64,000 nucleotides of DNA from an uncultured Oscillospiraceae bacterium (GCA_934565415.1 CAKTHQ010000008.1:1-64000), one strand, 5' to 3'. Shown: positions 41,887-51,051, counted from the stretch's first letter. Translations and numbers: made by a program. The notes: generated by a model not told the origin, from the letters alone.

Positions 41887-44800
41887 TATTAAAACGCTGC
41901 CATATCGAAAATTTCGGCACTCTATCAGGCTTTGACTGTGAGTTCACCCCGGGTCTGACCGTTCTGCTCCGGGAAAACGGCTTTGGCAAAAGCACCCTTG
42001 CTGCTTTTATAAAAGCCATGTTCTATGGTCTGCAAAAGGATGGCAACAGCCTGGAAAAAAATGAACGGAAGCGCTTTGATCCCTGGCAAGGAGGAAAATT
42101 CGGGGGTTTTCTGGAGTTTTCCGCCAACGGGACAGACTATCGGGTAACCCGCTTTTTCGGAAAAACCGCCGCCAAGGACAGCTTTTCCCTGTGGAATTTA
42201 ACAAAGGGCTCCCCCAGCACCGACTTTTCCGAGCAATTGGGAGAATCGCTTTTTCACCTGGATGCCAAGTCCTTCGCCCGGAGTACCTATCTTTCCCAAT
42301 TTTCCGATTCCGGCCCCACTGCCACAACCTCCATCCAGGCCAAGCTTACCGACCTTGTAGAGGATACCAGCGACCTATTGAACTTCGACACCGCTATGAA
42401 GGCACTGAAGGATGCCCGGAAAAAGCTGGGTGTCTCCCAAAAGGCCGGAAGCCTGGTACCCAATACCCGGGAGGAGCTCCTGGCGCTGGAAATGGAACTG
42501 GCGGACATCCAAAGCCGGATTCCGGAATTGGATGAGATTTGCCGCCGGATCGACGAGGAAAACGCCGCCGCCGCCCGGGAAAACCAGGCGCTGTCTCAGG
42601 TCTGGGACCAAATTCGTCAGGCCGCCCAATTTGAAAAGCAGGCAATGGCCTATCGGCAGGAACAGGTGCGCCGCCAGAAGGTATCCGATACAAAAAGCGC
42701 CATTTCAGCCCTGGATGCCCGACATCCCCGGGGGTATCCCCCTTTGGAGGAAATTGAGCTTCAAAAGCAGCATACCCTGCTTCTTGACCGGGCAACCGCC
42801 CATCTGCATTCCCTTCCCAGGCCGGAAAATGCCGAGATTGCCGAAACGGGACGCCAGCGCTTCCCGAACCCGGAGCAAACCGTCCGGGAGCTGGAAGAGG
42901 CACAAAAAAAGTGTACCCTTTTGGAAAAGCTCACCGCCCAGCAGGGTGCCCAGTGGCTCCCCCAGGAGGCAGACCAGCTGGAGGCCCTGAACCACCGTTT
43001 TCCCAACGGTGCCCCCGGCAAGGAGGAACGGGCCCAATTGGCCCGAAATCTGCAGCAGCTTCAAGCCCTCCAAGTTCAAATGGATGCCGCCGTTTTGTCT
43101 GCGGATGACCGGCTGGCGCTGGATACCTTGGAAACCCGATTTTCCCGGGGGCTTCCCACCGAAGCCGACCTGACAGCCTGCGAGCAAAACCGGGAGGCCC
43201 TTCGTGCCCTCCGCCAAAAAGCGGAGAGCTGCCGCCTGCCCCAGGAGGAGGAAGCGTCCTATGAGGCCCTGCGGCGGACCTTTGCCTCCGGCGTTCCCAA
43301 CGAAGAGGACATTCAGGCACAGCAGCAGTCCTGCCGCCGGATTGCCCAACTGGAGGGCCGGAAGAGCGCGAAGACCACCCAGGTAGAGAAGGCCCCCCTA
43401 AAAAAAGCTCCCATTCTGATCGGCATTCTTTTGGCACTGGCAGGGGCGGCACTCTTTCTGTTCCGGCTGCCCGTTCCGGGGGCAGTGCTGCTGGCGGCCT
43501 CTTCCATCAGTCTGATTTTAGGGCTTCTGCCCGGCGCCCAGAGCCCAAGAACGGTTACAACCAGCGCCATCACCCAGGAGGAAAACCAGGAACTCTACGA
43601 CCGCAAGTCGGCCCTGGAAGATTTTCTCCTTCGATTCTATCAGGATGTCCAGGAACCGGACACCAAGCTCGGCTGGCTTTTGCGGGATCGGGATCAATAT
43701 CTGCGCCTCCGGGAGCAGCAGGCCCGGTATTCCGGACAGCAGGAGGCCCTTCAAAAAGAAATTCTGGAAAAAGGCCAACGGCTGCGGGCTTTTTACGCCG
43801 CCTATTTTCCCGGCCGCCCCTATGACCCCGGCTTTGTATCCGCTCTCCGGCAGCAGGCCCAGGCGCTTACTCAGCTGCGCCTCCGGCAGGATAACCTTCT
43901 GGCCCGGCGCAAGGAACTGGAAGCCCAGGCAGCGGCCCTTCGCCATCAGGCAAAGGAGCTTCTTTCCCGCTATGGCCAAACCGGAACGGACTTAGCGGAA
44001 GCCGCCGCCGCCCTGGACCGGGACAGCGACCGGTGGGAACAGCTGAAAGAGAAGCATGCCGCCGTCCGGAGCGCCGCCGCTGAAATCCATGCTCAGGCCC
44101 AGCCCCTGGAAGAAGCACTGCAGGCCCTTTTGGAAGCATACAATTGCTTTACACCCGGCGTCCCCTATGCCGAACAGCTGTCCTCCCTCCGCCGCCAGCT
44201 GGATAGCTTCCGGCAGGCGGATACGGCTTTGCGGCAATATGAAGATTCCGTAGCGAAAGACCGGCAAACCGTCGAGGCGGCCCAGAAAAACCTGCAGCGC
44301 TTTGCCGGCGCCTGGGGTCCCGGTACCCTTTCCCAGCTGGAAGCAGACACCCGGGCCCGGCTGCAGTTGGAGCAGGCCCTCGTGGAGCACACCCAGGACC
44401 TGGAAACCTTCCTGAACCAGAACCCCCACACGGAATGCCCCGCTTCAGACCTTCCGGACCAGGACACCCTGAAGCGGCAGGAGGCACAGCTCCGGGCCCA
44501 GAGTGACGAAACCGGCAAAACCCTTTCGTCCCTCCGGGAAAACCGGAACCGGCTGCAGCACCAGGTTGAGCGGATTCCCGCCCTCCAGGACCAAATGGCC
44601 GCCCTGGAGGAAAGCGGCAAGGATGCCCTGGAAAAATACAGTCTGCTAACCGGAACCATGGACCTTTTGGAAACCGCCCGGGAAAATCTGGCTACCGGCT
44701 ATGTGGGCACCGTCAAAACAAAATTCCTGACCTATGCGGATACCCTTCTGCAGGGGCAGCTGGACGGAATTCTCCTGGACAAAGAGCTGACCCTCCATGT

Positions 44801-45047
44801 GGATGCCCAGGGGGAGCCCCGGGAGGTTGCCGCCTTCAGCGCCGGTACCGCGGACAGCCTGATGCTGTGTATGCGCCTGGCCCTGGTGGATGCCCTGTTT
44901 CCGGGAGAAAAGCCCTGCCTGATTTTAGATGATCCCTTTGTGAACCTGGATGATGACCATACCAAAAAAGCCTTGGAAATTCTCAAAGAAATTTCCAAGG
45001 GCAGGCAGGTCATTTATCTGGTGTGCAACAGCAGCAGAATCGTATAA
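41883..45047 (+). CDS. YhaN/SbcC-like ATPase with a transmembrane hairpin
   Basis: A 1054-residue Rad50/SbcC-type ATPase of the YhaN-like branch, natural partner of the preceding phosphoesterase. Walker A is LRENGFGKST (29-38), where the first Gly of the usual GxNGxGKS is Arg. Long coiled coils cover about 165-490 and 560-950. Two adjacent hydrophobic segments at about 508-550 (ILIGILLALAGAALFLF and AVLLAASSISLILGLL) form a transmembrane hairpin in place of a zinc hook. The head closes with FSAGTADSL (985) and Walker B CLILDDPFVNLDD (about 1012). This would tether the pair to the membrane; YhaN relatives share that feature. Confidence 0.88.
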   Translation: MILKRCHIENFGTLSGFDCEFTPGLTVLLRENGFGKSTLAAFIKAMFYGLQKDGNSLEKNERKRFDPWQGGKFGGFLEFSANGTDYRVTRFFGKTAAKDSFSLWNLTKGSPSTDFSEQLGESLFHLDAKSFARSTYLSQFSDSGPTATTSIQAKLTDLVEDTSDLLNFDTAMKALKDARKKLGVSQKAGSLVPNTREELLALEMELADIQSRIPELDEICRRIDEENAAAARENQALSQVWDQIRQAAQFEKQAMAYRQEQVRRQKVSDTKSAISALDARHPRGYPPLEEIELQKQHTLLLDRATAHLHSLPRPENAEIAETGRQRFPNPEQTVRELEEAQKKCTLLEKLTAQQGAQWLPQEADQLEALNHRFPNGAPGKEERAQLARNLQQLQALQVQMDAAVLSADDRLALDTLETRFSRGLPTEADLTACEQNREALRALRQKAESCRLPQEEEASYEALRRTFASGVPNEEDIQAQQQSCRRIAQLEGRKSAKTTQVEKAPLKKAPILIGILLALAGAALFLFRLPVPGAVLLAASSISLILGLLPGAQSPRTVTTSAITQEENQELYDRKSALEDFLLRFYQDVQEPDTKLGWLLRDRDQYLRLREQQARYSGQQEALQKEILEKGQRLRAFYAAYFPGRPYDPGFVSALRQQAQALTQLRLRQDNLLARRKELEAQAAALRHQAKELLSRYGQTGTDLAEAAAALDRDSDRWEQLKEKHAAVRSAAAEIHAQAQPLEEALQALLEAYNCFTPGVPYAEQLSSLRRQLDSFRQADTALRQYEDSVAKDRQTVEAAQKNLQRFAGAWGPGTLSQLEADTRARLQLEQALVEHTQDLETFLNQNPHTECPASDLPDQDTLKRQEAQLRAQSDETGKTLSSLRENRNRLQHQVERIPALQDQMAALEESGKDALEKYSLLTGTMDLLETARENLATGYVGTVKTKFLTYADTLLQGQLDGILLDKELTLHVDAQGEPREVAAFSAGTADSLMLCMRLALVDALFPGEKPCLILDDPFVNLDDDHTKKALEILKEISKGRQVIYLVCNSSRIV

Positions 45048-45056
45048 ACGCAGAAC

Positions 45057-45093
45057 ACGCCCTCCCCGCCGCCGTGCGGGGAGGGCGTATTCG
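45057..45093. terminator. Hairpin terminator ending the jetABC-like operon
   Basis: ACGCCCTCCCCGC (45057-45069) and its exact complement (45076-45088) form a 13-base-pair stem with a six-base loop, followed by ATTCGTT. It may act on both strands, also ending the minus-strand remnant at 45094. Confidence 0.75.
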
Positions 45094-45225
45094 TTACTTG
45101 ATAACCGGGGTCCATACGTCTCCACCGCCGCTTCCGCTGCCGGAGGAAGGCTCGCCGGAGGAACCGGAGCCGCCGGAAGAGGAGGCCCCGCCGTTCTCCT
45201 CAGCGGGAGCCGCCAGAAGTCGCAT
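45094..45225 (-). pseudogene. 3' remnant of an unrelated secreted or lipoprotein gene
   Basis: A frame ending in the serine/glycine-rich sequence GASSSGGSGSSGEPSSGSGS followed by GGGDVWTPVIK and a stop. Low-complexity Ser/Gly tails of this kind are C-terminal ends of exported clostridial proteins. It begins inside the broken carboxymuconolactone decarboxylase-cupin gene in another frame, with no RBS, so it is best seen as the leftover 3' end after a deletion that joined two genes. Confidence 0.55.
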
Positions 45226-45735
45226 GGTGGATATGCCAGTTGTTCCGGCAGCCCGGCTCAAAGGTCACGTTGAAAATGGGCACCTGGGTTTTGGATACCG
45301 GGGCCAAATAGCTCTGGCCGATAAAGTATTTGGCAAAGCCGTCGTTTGGGGCCCCACCGGGAAGAAAATGCTGTTTTCGTAGGCTTCCTTTTCGGTTTCG
45401 GCGGTTTTCTCCTCGCTCCAAACCTCCTTGGCCAGGCGGAACACCGCCCAGGCCTTGGGCCAGCCCACATACATTCCCACATGGGTCACAATGGCGACAA
45501 TCTCCGCCTTGGTCACCCCATGGGCCCTGGCATTTTGCAGATGATAGCTCAAAGAGGAATCGGTAATACCGGAGGCCATCAGGGCCGTAACGGTCAGGAT
45601 GCACTTGGTCTTTACATCCAGCGCCTCCTGGTTCCACACCTCGCCAAACAGCACATCGTCATTCAGGTGGGCAAACAGCGGTGCAAACTCCCCCAGCTGG
45701 GCCCGCCCGGCGGTTTGGGTGATTTTTCCCTTCAT
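45200..45735 (-). pseudogene. Carboxymuconolactone decarboxylase-cupin fusion, frameshifted and truncated
   Basis: The first 125 or so codons read as an AhpD/CMD-like domain: VLFGEVWNQEALDVKTKCILTVTALMASG, YHLQNARAHGVTKAEIVAIVTHVGMYVGWPKAW. At 45348-45355 the run GGGGCCCC lacks one G compared with the frame that follows. Past it, another frame gives APNDGFAKYFIGQSYLAP, VPIFNVTFEPGCRNNWHIHH, the cupin start that normally follows in this fusion family, then a stop after ATSGG. So a one-base frameshift and loss of the cupin's second half have inactivated the gene. The shift alone could be a sequencing error; the truncation could not. Confidence 0.75.
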
Positions 45736-45832
45736 CGAAAATACTCCTTTGCGGTTTTCTTATATTATAGCACACCGGTAGGAAATGGTAATTGTTTCTT
45801 TGGTATAGCGGGATATGCCGGAAAGGCATAGA

Positions 45833-47959
45833 CTATCCCTGCCCCAGAAGCCCCTTGAGCATCTTCCCGAGTCTGGCCCCGAAGCCCATTTTCTCCTGCC
45901 GGGGAACTGCAGGGATATGGGGGGATTCTTCCGTAAAGAACGCCTGGCTGTCAAAGGGCGTAGCGCTGTGCTTCCGGCTGTAGGTGCCGTCGGAGAGCAT
46001 CCGGCTGGCCTTGGCGCTGTCCCGGAGTTGGGCGGAGAGAATCCACTTGAGGGTTTCCCTGGCATGGCTGTCCGTTACCGGGCAGGCAATCTCCACCCGG
46101 CGGTTCAGGTTCCGGGTCATCAGGTCCGCAGAGGCAATGTAGAGCTTCTCCTCTTCCCCCCTGCCGAACTGATAGATCCGTGCGTGCTCCAGAAATCTGC
46201 CCACCACGCTGGTAATATGGATATTGTCCGTATACCCGGGAATACCGGGCAGAATGCAGCAGATGCCCCGGATAATCAGCTGGATCTCCACCCCCGCCTG
46301 AGAGGCCTGGCGCAGCTTGTCGATGACCTCCCGCTCGGTAACGGAATTGGCCTTGATGCACACATAGCCTTGCGGGCCCAGGGCAATCTGCCGGTCGATT
46401 TCCCGCAGCAGCAATTCTTTAATGCCGAAGGGAGAGACGCAAAGCTCCTGATAGCTGCCGTTCAGCTCGTTTACCAGCATATTCCGGAAGAATACCGCCG
46501 CATCCTCGCCGATGCGGGTATCCCCGGTCATCAGACTCAGATCCGTATACATGGTATTGGTCTTTTCGTTGTAGTTGCCGGTGCCGATCTGGGTGATGTA
46601 GCCGGTTTTTCCCCGGTTCCGCAGGGTGATGAGGCAGATTTTGCTGTGGCACTTAAAGCCTTCCGCACCGTAGATCACCTGGCAGCCGGATTCTTCCAGC
46701 ATCTTGGCCCAGCCCAGGTTGTTCTCCTCGTCAAACCGGGCCCGAAGCTCCATCAGCACCAGAACCTCTTTGCCGTTCTCCGCCGCCCGGGACAGAGCCT
46801 GGGCAATTTTGGAGGTAGAGGCAAGCCGGTAAATGGTAATTTTAATGGACAGCACATCCGGAGCGTCTGCCGCTTCGTTCAAAAGCTTCAGGAAGGGCTC
46901 TACAGAGTCGTAGGGATAGTACAATAGCTTATCCTGCTGCCGGATCTGGGGGATCATGGGCTCTTCCCGCAGCAGGTCCTCCGGCCAGCGGCCCGCATAG
47001 GGCTTATATTGCAGCCCGGCGGACAGCTCCCTGGGCAGGCTTCCCGCCAGGCGGAACACATAGCGCATATTGAGCGGGCAGGCATCCACAAAAATCTGGT
47101 GGGTCTCTACCCGGATCAGGCCGGACAGGCGGCCCCGGAATTCGTCGGAAATGGGATTCCCCAGCTCCAGCCGCATCACCGCCAAATGGCGGCGTTTGCG
47201 GAGCATCTTCTGCATCTGGCGGCGGAAGTCCTCCTCATTGTCCTCAAACTTTTCATCGTCAAAGCTGATGTCCGCATTCCGGGTGACGCAAAGGACGCAG
47301 CTTTCCACCACACGGTAGGCCCGGAACAGCCCCGGCAGCCAGCGCAGCAGGATGTTTTCCGCCCGCACAAACCGCAGCCCATCCGGCATCATGAGAAAGG
47401 GCGGCAGGGATTCCGGCAGGGGCACAATGCCCACCGCCTTGCGGCCCTTTTTGTCCTCCAGAAGGGCCGCCGCATACAGCGCCTTGTTGGATAGATGGGG
47501 CACCGGATGATGAGGCCCGATGAGAATCGGGGACAAAATAGGCAGCATTTCGTCCTTAAAAAAGCGATTGCACAGCTTCTGCTCCTGGCTGTCCAGCTGC
47601 TCCACCATCAGGTCCTCGATTCCCTCCTTCCGGAGCTGATCGCAGACCGCCCGGTAAATCTCCCGCTTCATGGTCAGCAGCCCCGGCACCGTGCGGTAGA
47701 TTTCCCGCAGCTGCTCGGCAGCGGTGAGCCCCGTCTTATTGTCCCGCTCCTCCGGAGAAATGCGGGAAATATCGAAAAGGCTCCCCACCCGGACCATAAA
47801 GAATTCATCCAGGTTGCTGGAAAAAATGGATACAAATTTCAGCCGTTCCAGTACCGGTACCGTGGAGTCCGCCGCTTCCTCCAGAACCCGCTGGTCAAAC
47901 CGGAGCCAGCTCAGCTCCCGGTTTTGGGTGTAGGGATATTTTTCAGTATTTTCTGGCAT
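45833..47959 (-). CDS. ppk1: Polyphosphate kinase
   Basis: A 708-residue PPK1 that makes polyphosphate from ATP. The N-terminal domain begins with NRELSWLRFDQRVLEEA, followed by SNLDEFFMVRVG. The catalytic His lies in KCHSKICLITLR (near residue 433), with ELRARFDEENNLGWAK before it and QIGTGNYNEKTNTMYTDLSLMT after it. VCIKANSVTEREVIDKLRQASQAGVEIQLIIRGICC belongs to the C-terminal phospholipase-D-like part. Length is standard. It starts 49 bases inside the end of the ppx gene, a large overlap that couples synthesis and breakdown. Confidence 0.97.
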   Translation of the reverse strand: MPENTEKYPYTQNRELSWLRFDQRVLEEAADSTVPVLERLKFVSIFSSNLDEFFMVRVGSLFDISRISPEERDNKTGLTAAEQLREIYRTVPGLLTMKREIYRAVCDQLRKEGIEDLMVEQLDSQEQKLCNRFFKDEMLPILSPILIGPHHPVPHLSNKALYAAALLEDKKGRKAVGIVPLPESLPPFLMMPDGLRFVRAENILLRWLPGLFRAYRVVESCVLCVTRNADISFDDEKFEDNEEDFRRQMQKMLRKRRHLAVMRLELGNPISDEFRGRLSGLIRVETHQIFVDACPLNMRYVFRLAGSLPRELSAGLQYKPYAGRWPEDLLREEPMIPQIRQQDKLLYYPYDSVEPFLKLLNEAADAPDVLSIKITIYRLASTSKIAQALSRAAENGKEVLVLMELRARFDEENNLGWAKMLEESGCQVIYGAEGFKCHSKICLITLRNRGKTGYITQIGTGNYNEKTNTMYTDLSLMTGDTRIGEDAAVFFRNMLVNELNGSYQELCVSPFGIKELLLREIDRQIALGPQGYVCIKANSVTEREVIDKLRQASQAGVEIQLIIRGICCILPGIPGYTDNIHITSVVGRFLEHARIYQFGRGEEEKLYIASADLMTRNLNRRVEIACPVTDSHARETLKWILSAQLRDSAKASRMLSDGTYSRKHSATPFDSQAFFTEESPHIPAVPRQEKMGFGARLGKMLKGLLGQG

Positions 47960-48831
47960 AAATAACCTTCCCGAACGCCGTATTTACAGACGATCAATTC
48001 CTTGGCGTCAAAATGTTCCATAATATATCGCAGAATCAGAATGCCGGGAACCATGGTATGGATCCGCTCGGCCTCCGTCCGCAGAATCAGGTCCAGTGCC
48101 TCCCGGTCGCCCTGGCAGAGCACATCGCAAAGCTTTTCCATCTGGGCCTGGGTAATGCTGTTCTGTTCCTCAGGGAGACCAAAATACCGCTTGGCCAGCT
48201 TTAATACCGCCCGGCAGGTGCCGCCTACTCCAACCATCCGGTCCCAATTGTCGTCCAGCAGGGTATTTTTCATCCCCGCCCGAATGGTCTGCTCCAGCCG
48301 CTTTAAGGACCCATCTCCCGGCAGCAGCTTTTTGACGCAGCTGCGATACAGGCTCAAAGAGCCAATGGAGAAGCTGCAAAGGGACTCGATGGAGCCGCCG
48401 CTGAAGGTAACCACCTCCGTACTGGCGCCGCCTACATCTACAAATACGCCGTCGGTCACCGTCAGCGCCTGCATGGCGCCCAGATAACCCAGCCTTGCCT
48501 CCTCATCCCCGCTGAGGACCTCAATCAAAAAGCCGGTCCCCTCTTCTATAGCCGCCACAGCCTCCTTGGTGTTGCTCACGTTCCGCAGAGATGCGGTGGC
48601 AAATACCGCCACGTTGGTAATTTCCAAAAGCTCCAGGGTCTGCTTGAATTCCAGCAGGGCAGAAATGGCGCAGGATATTCCCTCCGGCGTCAGCTCCCCC
48701 TTTTCCACATATCCTGCCAGGCCTGCCATAATCTTTTCCCGGAATAAAATTTTAAACCGGTTCTCCTCCTGGATGGCGTACAGCGTCAGCCGGACGGAGT
48801 TGGACCCAATGTCAATCACCGCTTGCTTCAT
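47911..48831 (-). CDS. ppx: Exopolyphosphatase / GppA-family phosphatase
   Basis: A 306-residue sugar-kinase/Hsp70-fold phosphatase that degrades polyphosphate or pppGpp. Signatures are QAVIDIGSNSVRLTLY (phosphate-1), VFATASLRNVSNTKEAVAAIEEGTGFLIEVLSGDEEARLGYLG, and VFVDVGGASTEVVTFSGG (phosphate-2). It lacks the C-terminal HD-like half of E. coli Ppx, as many Firmicute homologues do. I start it at the ATG at 48831 with AGGAAGAGAG upstream. It precedes and overlaps ppk1. Confidence 0.9.
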   Translation of the reverse strand: MKQAVIDIGSNSVRLTLYAIQEENRFKILFREKIMAGLAGYVEKGELTPEGISCAISALLEFKQTLELLEITNVAVFATASLRNVSNTKEAVAAIEEGTGFLIEVLSGDEEARLGYLGAMQALTVTDGVFVDVGGASTEVVTFSGGSIESLCSFSIGSLSLYRSCVKKLLPGDGSLKRLEQTIRAGMKNTLLDDNWDRMVGVGGTCRAVLKLAKRYFGLPEEQNSITQAQMEKLCDVLCQGDREALDLILRTEAERIHTMVPGILILRYIMEHFDAKELIVCKYGVREGYLCQKILKNIPTPKTGS

Positions 48832-48961
48832 GCTCTCTTCCTTTCTTCTCCTGTCCCGGGGCCTGGTGCCCCATATTTTCGATACACAAAGTATATGCGG
48901 CGGTTGTAAAGTCAAAACGTTCAGAATTGTAAGCTTCATGTAAAATTTTGTCGAACTATGT

Positions 48962-48994
48962 AAAAAAGCGCCCTGCCGGTGGGCCCGGCAGGGC
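48962..48994 (-). terminator. Terminator of the murQ-PTS operon
   Basis: On the minus strand GCCCTGCCGG (48985-48994 arm) pairs perfectly with CCGGCAGGGC (48970-48979 arm), followed by CTTTTTTA. Confidence 0.9.
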
Positions 48995-49011
48995 TGGGAA
49001 GATCTCCCTTA

Positions 49012-49395
49012 TTAAGGAAAGAGGATCAGCGAATCTCGGGTAGTCTGTATGGCCCGCTCTGCCAGCTCCTTGGGGGAGCCGGATGGGTCCATGGCCATTT
49101 CCATATAGGCCATGCTGTTCAGACCAACCACCGTACAGCACCGCTCCGGTGCCTGGGCGGTCAGAATTGCCGCCAGCTGGAAGGGCGTTGCACCGGGCAG
49201 GTCTACGCAGAACAGCAGCTCCTCCCCTGCAAGGCTTTCCGCCAAAACGTTCAGGGCCGCTTCCAGCTCGCCCCGCTCCATGCCCAGACTGAAATTCAGA
49301 AAGTGCATGGTTTCCGGCACACCGATAACCATTTCCAGGTTGGTGCGCACGCCCTCGGCATATCCGCCATGGCCGATAACAATAATCTGGGTCAT
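49012..49395 (-). CDS. PTS mannose-family EIIA
   Basis: A 127-residue EIIA of the mannose/fructose/sorbose family. MTQIIVIGHGGYAEGV contains the phosphorylated His9, and the flavodoxin-like fold continues with LLFCVDLPGATPFQLAA and the VVGLNSMAYMEMAM segment. The ATG at 49395 lies four bases after the EIID stop and precedes the domain exactly; an upstream in-frame start is not needed. It is the last gene of the seven-gene murQ operon and passes phosphate to the EIIB encoded upstream. Confidence 0.92.
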   Translation of the reverse strand: MTQIIVIGHGGYAEGVRTNLEMVIGVPETMHFLNFSLGMERGELEAALNVLAESLAGEELLFCVDLPGATPFQLAAILTAQAPERCCTVVGLNSMAYMEMAMDPSGSPKELAERAIQTTRDSLILFP

Positions 49396-49399
49396 AGGC

Positions 49400-50266
49400 T
49401 CAGGCATAGAACCCCGTGGCATAGCCCAGGCCGGTCAGTACCGCCGCCAGCGCCAGAATAGCAACCATCAGCTTCATGGGGGACCACTGCTTCTTGGCAT
49501 ACAGGTGGTAAACGCCCAGCGTCAGGCCCAGAGGCAAAATCTTGGGAAAAATGGCATTGAGCATATTATCGGCATTGAAGAGCACCTGTCCGGTCAGGAC
49601 CGTGTCGGTGGTGGCATCGTACACATCCTTGACAATCTGAATTGGCAGGCTGACGCTTACGAAGGAAGCGGTGAGGGCGCCGACCACAATCAGGCCCATG
49701 ACGGTCATAGTGCTGGTCAGCTTCTCCAGCTGCCCATTGGCCATAACGGTCTGCATTCCCTCCAGCCCGGACTTATAGCCAAAGCGGAACAGCTTGTAGC
49801 TGATGAAGCAGGTTAGGATGGGATAAACCAGCATATACAGCACCGCTCCCAGCCAGGAGGTAGCGGCATTGGCCTGAGAAATGGACAGGCAGACAGTCAA
49901 AAGAATCGGAATGATGGTAGCAACCCACAAAGAGTCGCCAATGGCAGAGGTGGGTCCAATCAAAGCCGTTTTCACGCTGCTGATAATTTCGGGGCTGCAC
50001 TCCCCGTTGGCATTGGCCTCTTCCATACCGCAAACGATGCCGTTGACCACAGAACCTACCTGGGACTCGGTATTGAACAGGGACACATGGCGCTTTAAGG
50101 CTTCGGCCTTCTCTTCCTTGGTATCGTAGAGCTCCTCAATCACGGGAGCCATTGCCTGGCCAAAGGCCATGCCCAGCATACTTTCCGCCTGCTGTGAGCA
50201 GCCGTTCCAGAAGAACCAGGTGCGGAAAGACTTCTTCAAGGTTTTCTCACTGATTTTTTTCGTCAT
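49400..50266 (-). CDS. PTS mannose-family EIID
   Basis: A 288-residue EIID subunit. KISEKTLKKSFRTWFFWNGCSQQAESMLGMAFGQAMAPVIEELYD is the usual start, and EKAEALKRHVSLFNTESQVGSVVNGIVCGMEEANA follows. The C-terminal half is membrane-embedded, ending LAAVLTGLGYATGFYA. With EIIC it forms the sugar pore of the permease. GGAGG sits 7 bases before its ATG, which follows the EIIC stop by two bases. Confidence 0.95.
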   Translation of the reverse strand: MTKKISEKTLKKSFRTWFFWNGCSQQAESMLGMAFGQAMAPVIEELYDTKEEKAEALKRHVSLFNTESQVGSVVNGIVCGMEEANANGECSPEIISSVKTALIGPTSAIGDSLWVATIIPILLTVCLSISQANAATSWLGAVLYMLVYPILTCFISYKLFRFGYKSGLEGMQTVMANGQLEKLTSTMTVMGLIVVGALTASFVSVSLPIQIVKDVYDATTDTVLTGQVLFNADNMLNAIFPKILPLGLTLGVYHLYAKKQWSPMKLMVAILALAAVLTGLGYATGFYA

Positions 50267-50268
50267 GA

Positions 50269-51051
50269 TTATGCCTCCACTTTCACCTTGTCATAGGCCA
50301 CAAAGTACAACACCGCAGTGATCGTCGCCACAACGGCCACAGCCATGGTGCTCAGGCCGAAGTAGGTCACCAGAATAAAGCCTGCCAGGAAAATCACAAT
50401 GTGGTACTGCTTCTTCAGCAGGAAGGACAGGATGATGCCCATACCAAGGGCAGCCATCATACCTCCGAAAACGCCCAGCAGCGTGGTAATCCAGCCGGGA
50501 ATCAGGGCAGCAAAGTCGCCTTGCCCGGAGGCCAGGGTCAGAGAGGTCAGTACAATCACCGCGGGGATGAACCGGCACAGGAAGCCAATGATCTGGCCGC
50601 AGACCAGATTGGGAATGTACATCTTACCGGTCTCACCGGCTTCAGCATACTTATTGGCAATCCGGTTCAGGGGCAGGTTCAGGGCATAGGATACATTCCA
50701 CATCACCTGGCCAACCAGGCCGCCGATTCCGGCAAATACCACAGCCAGACCGATGATTTCCGTAGTGCCCAAGCCCTTTCCAAAGGCCAGAGCCGCTGCC
50801 GTGCCGATGTAGGTGGCATAGCTCAGGTCCCAGGCCACGGCGCCGCCGGGGGTCACATTGCCCATGTACATAATCTGCAGGGGGATACCGATGGCCATAG
50901 CCGTGGGCACATCTCCCATAATGAGGCCCACCACAAAGGCGGCCACCAGAGGCCGGCCCAGAGTGTACCAGCCGATGGTATTGCCCACCACCGAGCCGAT
51001 GGAGCCCAGATAAATAAACAACGCAATCAAGAAAATTTGAAGTCCGCTCAT
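50269..51051 (-). CDS. PTS mannose-family EIIC
   Basis: A 260-residue membrane protein with about seven helices of the EIIC-Man/Sor family. GLQIFLIALFIYLGSIGSVVGNTIGWYTLGRPLVAAFVVGLIMGDVPTAMAIGIPLQIMYMG carries the family's GRP-L and GD-x-x-x-G motifs, with NVTPGGAVAWDLSYATYIG next. It binds the sugar together with EIID. Its RBS is weak and it lies 50 bases after EIIB. Confidence 0.94.
   Translation of the reverse strand: MSGLQIFLIALFIYLGSIGSVVGNTIGWYTLGRPLVAAFVVGLIMGDVPTAMAIGIPLQIMYMGNVTPGGAVAWDLSYATYIGTAAALAFGKGLGTTEIIGLAVVFAGIGGLVGQVMWNVSYALNLPLNRIANKYAEAGETGKMYIPNLVCGQIIGFLCRFIPAVIVLTSLTLASGQGDFAALIPGWITTLLGVFGGMMAALGMGIILSFLLKKQYHIVIFLAGFILVTYFGLSTMAVAVVATITAVLYFVAYDKVKVEA

Noticed and set aside
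47911..47959. 49-base overlap between ppx and ppk1 as a sign of a wrong end
   Set aside because: Both frames carry family residues up to the overlap (ppx end, ppk1 NRELSWL start), so the overlap is likely real.
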